A DNA stretch of 64,000 nucleotides, taken from Axinella damicornis. Taxonomy: Eukaryota > Porifera > Demospongiae > Axinellida > Axinellidae. Location of the stretch: contig OZ007508.1 of assembly GCA_963931865.1 (NCBI GenBank), forward strand, positions 13,266,781-13,330,780, in the 5' to 3' direction. Below, piece after piece: positions 61,401 to 64,000 of this stretch (the first letter of the stretch is position 1; each line of letters starts with the position of its first letter). The position numbers were made by a program, and so were the translations under genes. Under the pieces are notes generated by a model that searched no databases, was not told the origin of the DNA, and saw nothing but the letters and a program-made list of their open reading frames with translations.

Positions 61401-64000
61401 CTCAATCTACTACTACCACTGCTGATACCCAGCCTCCTCCGCCAGTAGCAAGCACCATAGGTCAAAGTGCACCTTACGGTAGTACCATCAACCCATTATC
61501 GCAGGTGTTGCACGGCCCTCCTGATCATGAGCCGCAGTTTCCACCAATTGCCCACAACCCCCAAGTGCAGCAGCCGCCACCAACACAACCCCACATTAGC
61601 CCCACACTGCCACCACAATCAACAAGCGGTAGTGCTCAGCCTCCACCTGCTGTGGTGCCACCGTTCACCCATCCAACCTCAGCCCCTCAGCTGGTACCTC
61701 CTAAACCAATGTTCTCGCGTGGACCCCTGACAACTACAAGTAGGCCTCCCACAGGAAGTTCCCAAGCTGCGACCGTGGCGGGCGAAGAGAGCCGGGTGAC
61801 AAACACTGCTGTATTGCCTGCCACAACCCAATCTCACCCTCCACTCCATGACGACGTACCTCCTACTGATGGTGTTTCCTCCTTGCAGCACGTTGGCCAG
61901 GGTGATCATGGGAGAACCGACAGCATTGATACTTACTCCGCTGGCACCCAGGACAGAGGCGGCAGAGATCACTACGATTACAACAGGATGCCAAGGTACG
62001 ACGAGAGGCACGGCCATGGCTATGCAGACTACTACCAGGACAGGCACGGCTCCTATGGTGACCACTACCGAGAGAGGGAGGACCCGCATTACTGGAGTGA
62101 CAGGATGAGGACTGCTCCCTTGTACCGGGATCAAGATCACTACACCTATGAGAACCGGCCGAGGGCTCATAGTAGGGCACCGTATGACCCATACGACAGA
62201 GCATCAGAGAGCTACCCTGAGTATTCACAGAGGTATGACTACGAGGACACGTACGGGAGACAGTATGACTACCACGGAAGGTACCAGCCGCACGAAGAGG
62301 AGTACTACCATCGCAGGGGTGGTGATTTCTACTATGAGGGCGATCGACGATACCACTATGATGACAGATACTACGATCCCAGATACGACAACTACCATGG
62401 ACAGTATCCAGCTGATCCCCGCTACGATCCAAGGGTGCAGCACAGCAAGCACGACACCCGAAGCCAGTACGGTGATTACGAGTACGGACACGAGTATCCC
62501 CATGGCTACAATCAGCAATCTCAGTACCAACAAACACAGCATCAGTCTCAGTATTACGAAACCCCTTACGCAGAGGATCAGTATGGTGAGCAGCACCAGC
62601 AAGAACAAGAAGGACACCCAAGCTCACAGCCATCACAGTACACAGCTGAGGACCCTGAGGCTTCTGCCATTTACGGAAGGCAGGACAACTTTGAGATCAG
62701 TCAGACGTTTGTGGATTCTCCGCACACAAAACTCCCCCAGCACACTGCACACATGCAGCATGAGTCTACTGCCTACTACGACCAGTCGGTGTACGCGGGT
62801 GCCGACACTCAGTACCATCAGCAAATGGGTGATCAGTACGAGCATGCTGATGGCAGCTTTGAGCAGCAGCAGTACTATGAAGAGCAACAGCCACCTGAGG
62901 AGTACTACGACAAGGAAGAACCTCCTTGGGCTCCCATTGAGTCCACCCCATCACCTCCCGCTCGTGAAACCCCGGAGCTATTCGCCCATCCCCACCTCAG
63001 AGCCTCCTTTGGGTTCGGAGGACAACTTATCACTTTACTACCGAACAATCCCAGGGCCCACCAACCAGCTGTGGTTGAGATACACTCCGTGAAAGATTTG
63101 GTTGTTGATGCGAGCACGACTGCCTTCATAGAAGAAGTTGAAGCCTCTCCTGGTCCTCTATTGCCTGGCAGTACTCCCAAGAGTGAGGCAGTCCGATATG
63201 CATCAAAGGAAGCGGAGAAGTGTCGAGAAAAATTGGCAAAGGAAGAGAATGTGCAAGTTGCCAAAAGTTTGGAAGATGAAGCTCTTTTGTGGGACTTCCT
63301 AGTGCTGCTTTGTCAGCAGAATGGAGTGGTGTTACCAAGCGATATTGTGGAGCTGCTCATGAAAGATCGGACAATCTCGATGAAGTCCCCCACCCACATT
63401 GTGTCTGCAGAGGCCCAGGAGGAGTCGCTGGCTGCATACAGACAACTTTTACTCACGGGAAGAAAAAAAGATGCGTTGAGTTACGCCTGTTCTAAATCCT
63501 TGTGGGGCCATGCTGTGATGCTAGCCAGCAGAATGGACGAACAGAGCCGGATCTATGTTGTCAACCGGTTTGCAGCCAGCCTGATGACCACGGACCCCCT
63601 GAATACCTTCTACACCCTCCTCCTTGGCCAGACGCCATCCGTCGTCAAGCCTGATGGGTTGACTCGTGCCGGGGACTGGAGACCCCACCTCGCCATGATA
63701 CTGTCCAACCGCAACTCCAAGCTTGACAATGCAAGCATCATAGCCATGGCCGACTCGCTGCTGTCCCACGGGAGGCTGCACGCCGCCCATCTCTGCTACC
63801 ATCTCGGCCATGTACACTTCGGAGCTTACGGAAACACGAATGCCAACTACAGCCTGTTAGGAGTGGATCATTCTCATTTGGGTGTCGGCAGTTACCCCCG
63901 GCCTTCCGAACTCTGCAAGATGGAGGTGTACGAGTTTGCCATGAGCCTGAGCAAGCAGGACTTCTCTCTGCCTAGCTTCCAGTTGTTCAAGTATCTGAAT
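58460..64000 (+). CDS. Sec16: Sec16 COPII scaffold, N-terminal 1847 codons (partial)
   Basis: Sec16 organises ER exit sites and binds Sec13 and COPII coat. One uninterrupted frame runs from ATG 58460 to the window edge. Upstream in frame is TGA at 58400; an acceptor-like CACTCTCCAG at 58428 means the true start may be spliced. Residues 1-840 are low-complexity Ser/Pro/Gln. Eight 18-residue repeats (TTSQGPHMNPRLQE type) occupy about 840-985, then a Tyr/Arg/Asp-rich stretch at about 1167-1490. The conserved central domain begins near 1512 (SFGFGGQLITLLPN, VVEIHSVKDL). ACE1 helices follow: ALLWDFLVLLCQQNG, LLTGRKKDALSYA, LWGHAVMLASRMD, DWRPHLAMILSNRN and AAHLCYHLGHVHFG. The C-terminal domain lies beyond the window. 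Confidence 0.93.
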   Translation, partial: MATFQSTAYFGSAMGESPTGSNPFAFVGPNQNKQWQNDSKGIPPFGVPGTSYPMQDGFNEKMSAMQPPPSSLEQSTSSANAIGQLPANTGSEAQRTGTHFQPSSNRSAQTEYGDSRTLAQASADGLSSTAVFTPLLQQEPRPSQASTGGAHSIPGQPDRPGQTPQEPYSTSVHQVHNSHWQSTPSAMLTPDVFSSYVRQDGSSSNDFTSSLQPQSLPVQQNSLVMSGSERVSSSAPSTRLQSLLPATDSHSESQLSEYGTPRVTNHHRGQSLSSMQSEAALQPGLFGARVPARMQNTLSYQPPNSVPLPDSSGQQIPSSKVASTDSQKFSENPLKQPNLEEPTGTDSLLSSDLGDNRTVDWEKTYSVDRPPSDLERPLSSNDQYVSSSYNNPPLPPERPLSNADMSSTTELQLRHVVDRHTSYPVLGTNAELTSHLLQHQQSMPQTNATPFVPLLPKDDNQSTPSPKKSGEFALPVLPSNAPLTVPVIQNNPSKFVQGPEVDVRNGIGYQPPASLSVHTFEGEAAELDYPHSLSSSMNQSISSLLDSQEDFARLSPVKLLPPAPENQPLLSPTATSHPFNPISHLPHSEASGKQLTSAPVAPIAVHSYNVTRSTEGQRMLENVVSSDVHSQQHPVSGLTGSTGGEVGKLQQPASFTLADIQQQQHLQQFTSQFSAGGSSTSDWEPPPTFLGVADSHSTVADPSQQTNDSTATNGGDLSAAREWTRTQADTVDSFHRPSLETPPHVGNLQPGLQIQSDQLLPPPAPSNPTPPIREPSSQTSPPQPAFAEKLPNVTLASAMTPQIPPPADIPLHPLPTNPYHTSQPQQMAPPPPTASYSSFPPGTTSQGHPRLREQPPGTTSQGPQTNPKLQGYPPATTSQGPQMNPRLQEQSPVTTSQGPHMNPRLQEQPPVTTSQGPHMNPRLQEQSPVTTSQVPHMNPRLQEYPPVTISQGQQIDPKLQEYPATTSPQGPQMNLRLQEHPQSTTTTADTQPPPPVASTIGQSAPYGSTINPLSQVLHGPPDHEPQFPPIAHNPQVQQPPPTQPHISPTLPPQSTSGSAQPPPAVVPPFTHPTSAPQLVPPKPMFSRGPLTTTSRPPTGSSQAATVAGEESRVTNTAVLPATTQSHPPLHDDVPPTDGVSSLQHVGQGDHGRTDSIDTYSAGTQDRGGRDHYDYNRMPRYDERHGHGYADYYQDRHGSYGDHYREREDPHYWSDRMRTAPLYRDQDHYTYENRPRAHSRAPYDPYDRASESYPEYSQRYDYEDTYGRQYDYHGRYQPHEEEYYHRRGGDFYYEGDRRYHYDDRYYDPRYDNYHGQYPADPRYDPRVQHSKHDTRSQYGDYEYGHEYPHGYNQQSQYQQTQHQSQYYETPYAEDQYGEQHQQEQEGHPSSQPSQYTAEDPEASAIYGRQDNFEISQTFVDSPHTKLPQHTAHMQHESTAYYDQSVYAGADTQYHQQMGDQYEHADGSFEQQQYYEEQQPPEEYYDKEEPPWAPIESTPSPPARETPELFAHPHLRASFGFGGQLITLLPNNPRAHQPAVVEIHSVKDLVVDASTTAFIEEVEASPGPLLPGSTPKSEAVRYASKEAEKCREKLAKEENVQVAKSLEDEALLWDFLVLLCQQNGVVLPSDIVELLMKDRTISMKSPTHIVSAEAQEESLAAYRQLLLTGRKKDALSYACSKSLWGHAVMLASRMDEQSRIYVVNRFAASLMTTDPLNTFYTLLLGQTPSVVKPDGLTRAGDWRPHLAMILSNRNSKLDNASIIAMADSLLSHGRLHAAHLCYHLGHVHFGAYGNTNANYSLLGVDHSHLGVGSYPRPSELCKMEVYEFAMSLSKQDFSLPSFQLFKYLN
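60979..61415 (+). repeat. 54-bp coding tandem repeat in Sec16
   Basis: Eight units of 18 codons (the first shortened), consensus TTSQGPxMNPRLQE plus a Pro-containing linker. Copies around 61130-61260 are nearly identical in DNA, which suggests recent expansion. All lengths keep the frame. Confidence 0.9.

Noticed and set aside
62148..63092. 314-codon plus frame and minus-strand 257-codon frame within Sec16
   Set aside because: Both are out-of-frame shadows of the low-complexity Tyr/Asp-rich part of Sec16; they read as Thr/Ser or Val/Leu repeats.

Overview
This is a stretch of animal nuclear DNA. It holds a p53-family gene with spliced exons, a Sec16 gene (ER-exit-site scaffold), and many transposable elements. 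It looks like an early-branching marine invertebrate and a sponge is my best guess, from the very divergent single p53-like domain, the Ngaro and TTAA-type transposons, and abundant TAGCTAGC and ACATGTAC motifs. The sequence alone does not prove the species.

Layout. 1-654 is a diverged copy of the 3' part of the p53-like locus found again at 49486-50240. At its (GT)n tract it runs into a roughly 30 kb satellite (655-30600) built from 10- and 11-bp GGTAGAG-type units, with kilobase-scale internal duplications. 30600-33550 holds the first exons of an unrecognised minus-strand gene, a tRNA/5S-like SINE, a fragment resembling the first exon of an SLC25 carnitine/acylcarnitine carrier, a 40-bp minisatellite and a GT microsatellite.

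33550-44898 is one Ngaro-type tyrosine-recombinase retrotransposon. It carries gag with a CCCH finger, RT-RNase H, tyrosine recombinase and split direct repeats. Its left terminal repeat was opened at a single TTAA by two TTAA-specific DNA transposons: a 3.1 kb Kolobok-like element with decayed transposase and YqaJ-nuclease pieces, then a 0.6 kb piggyBac-like MITE. Upstream of gag lies a 73-bp tandem array encoding about 40 small hairpins with a near-constant AGGTCAT loop.

44899-49480 is SINE-rich and repeat-rich, with the apparent last two exons of an unrecognised plus-strand gene at 48747-49051. 49952-56417 is the p53-like gene on the minus strand: an N-terminal acidic/proline-rich exon, a DNA-binding domain split over four exons, and a basic tail. 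Its DNA-binding domain appears to lack three of the four zinc ligands, and its last exon carries an in-frame 78-bp tandem duplication. About 2 kb away and divergently oriented, Sec16 starts near 58460 and runs off the right edge as a single uninterrupted 1847-codon frame ending in the conserved Sec16 central/ACE1 region.

A family of foldback elements (TAGCCTCG...CGAGGCTA, 8-9 bp target duplications, Mutator-like) is scattered through the whole window, including introns of the p53-like gene and the p53/Sec16 intergenic region. Exon boundaries were read by eye from splice consensus and phase; family calls come from motif recognition, with no database search.
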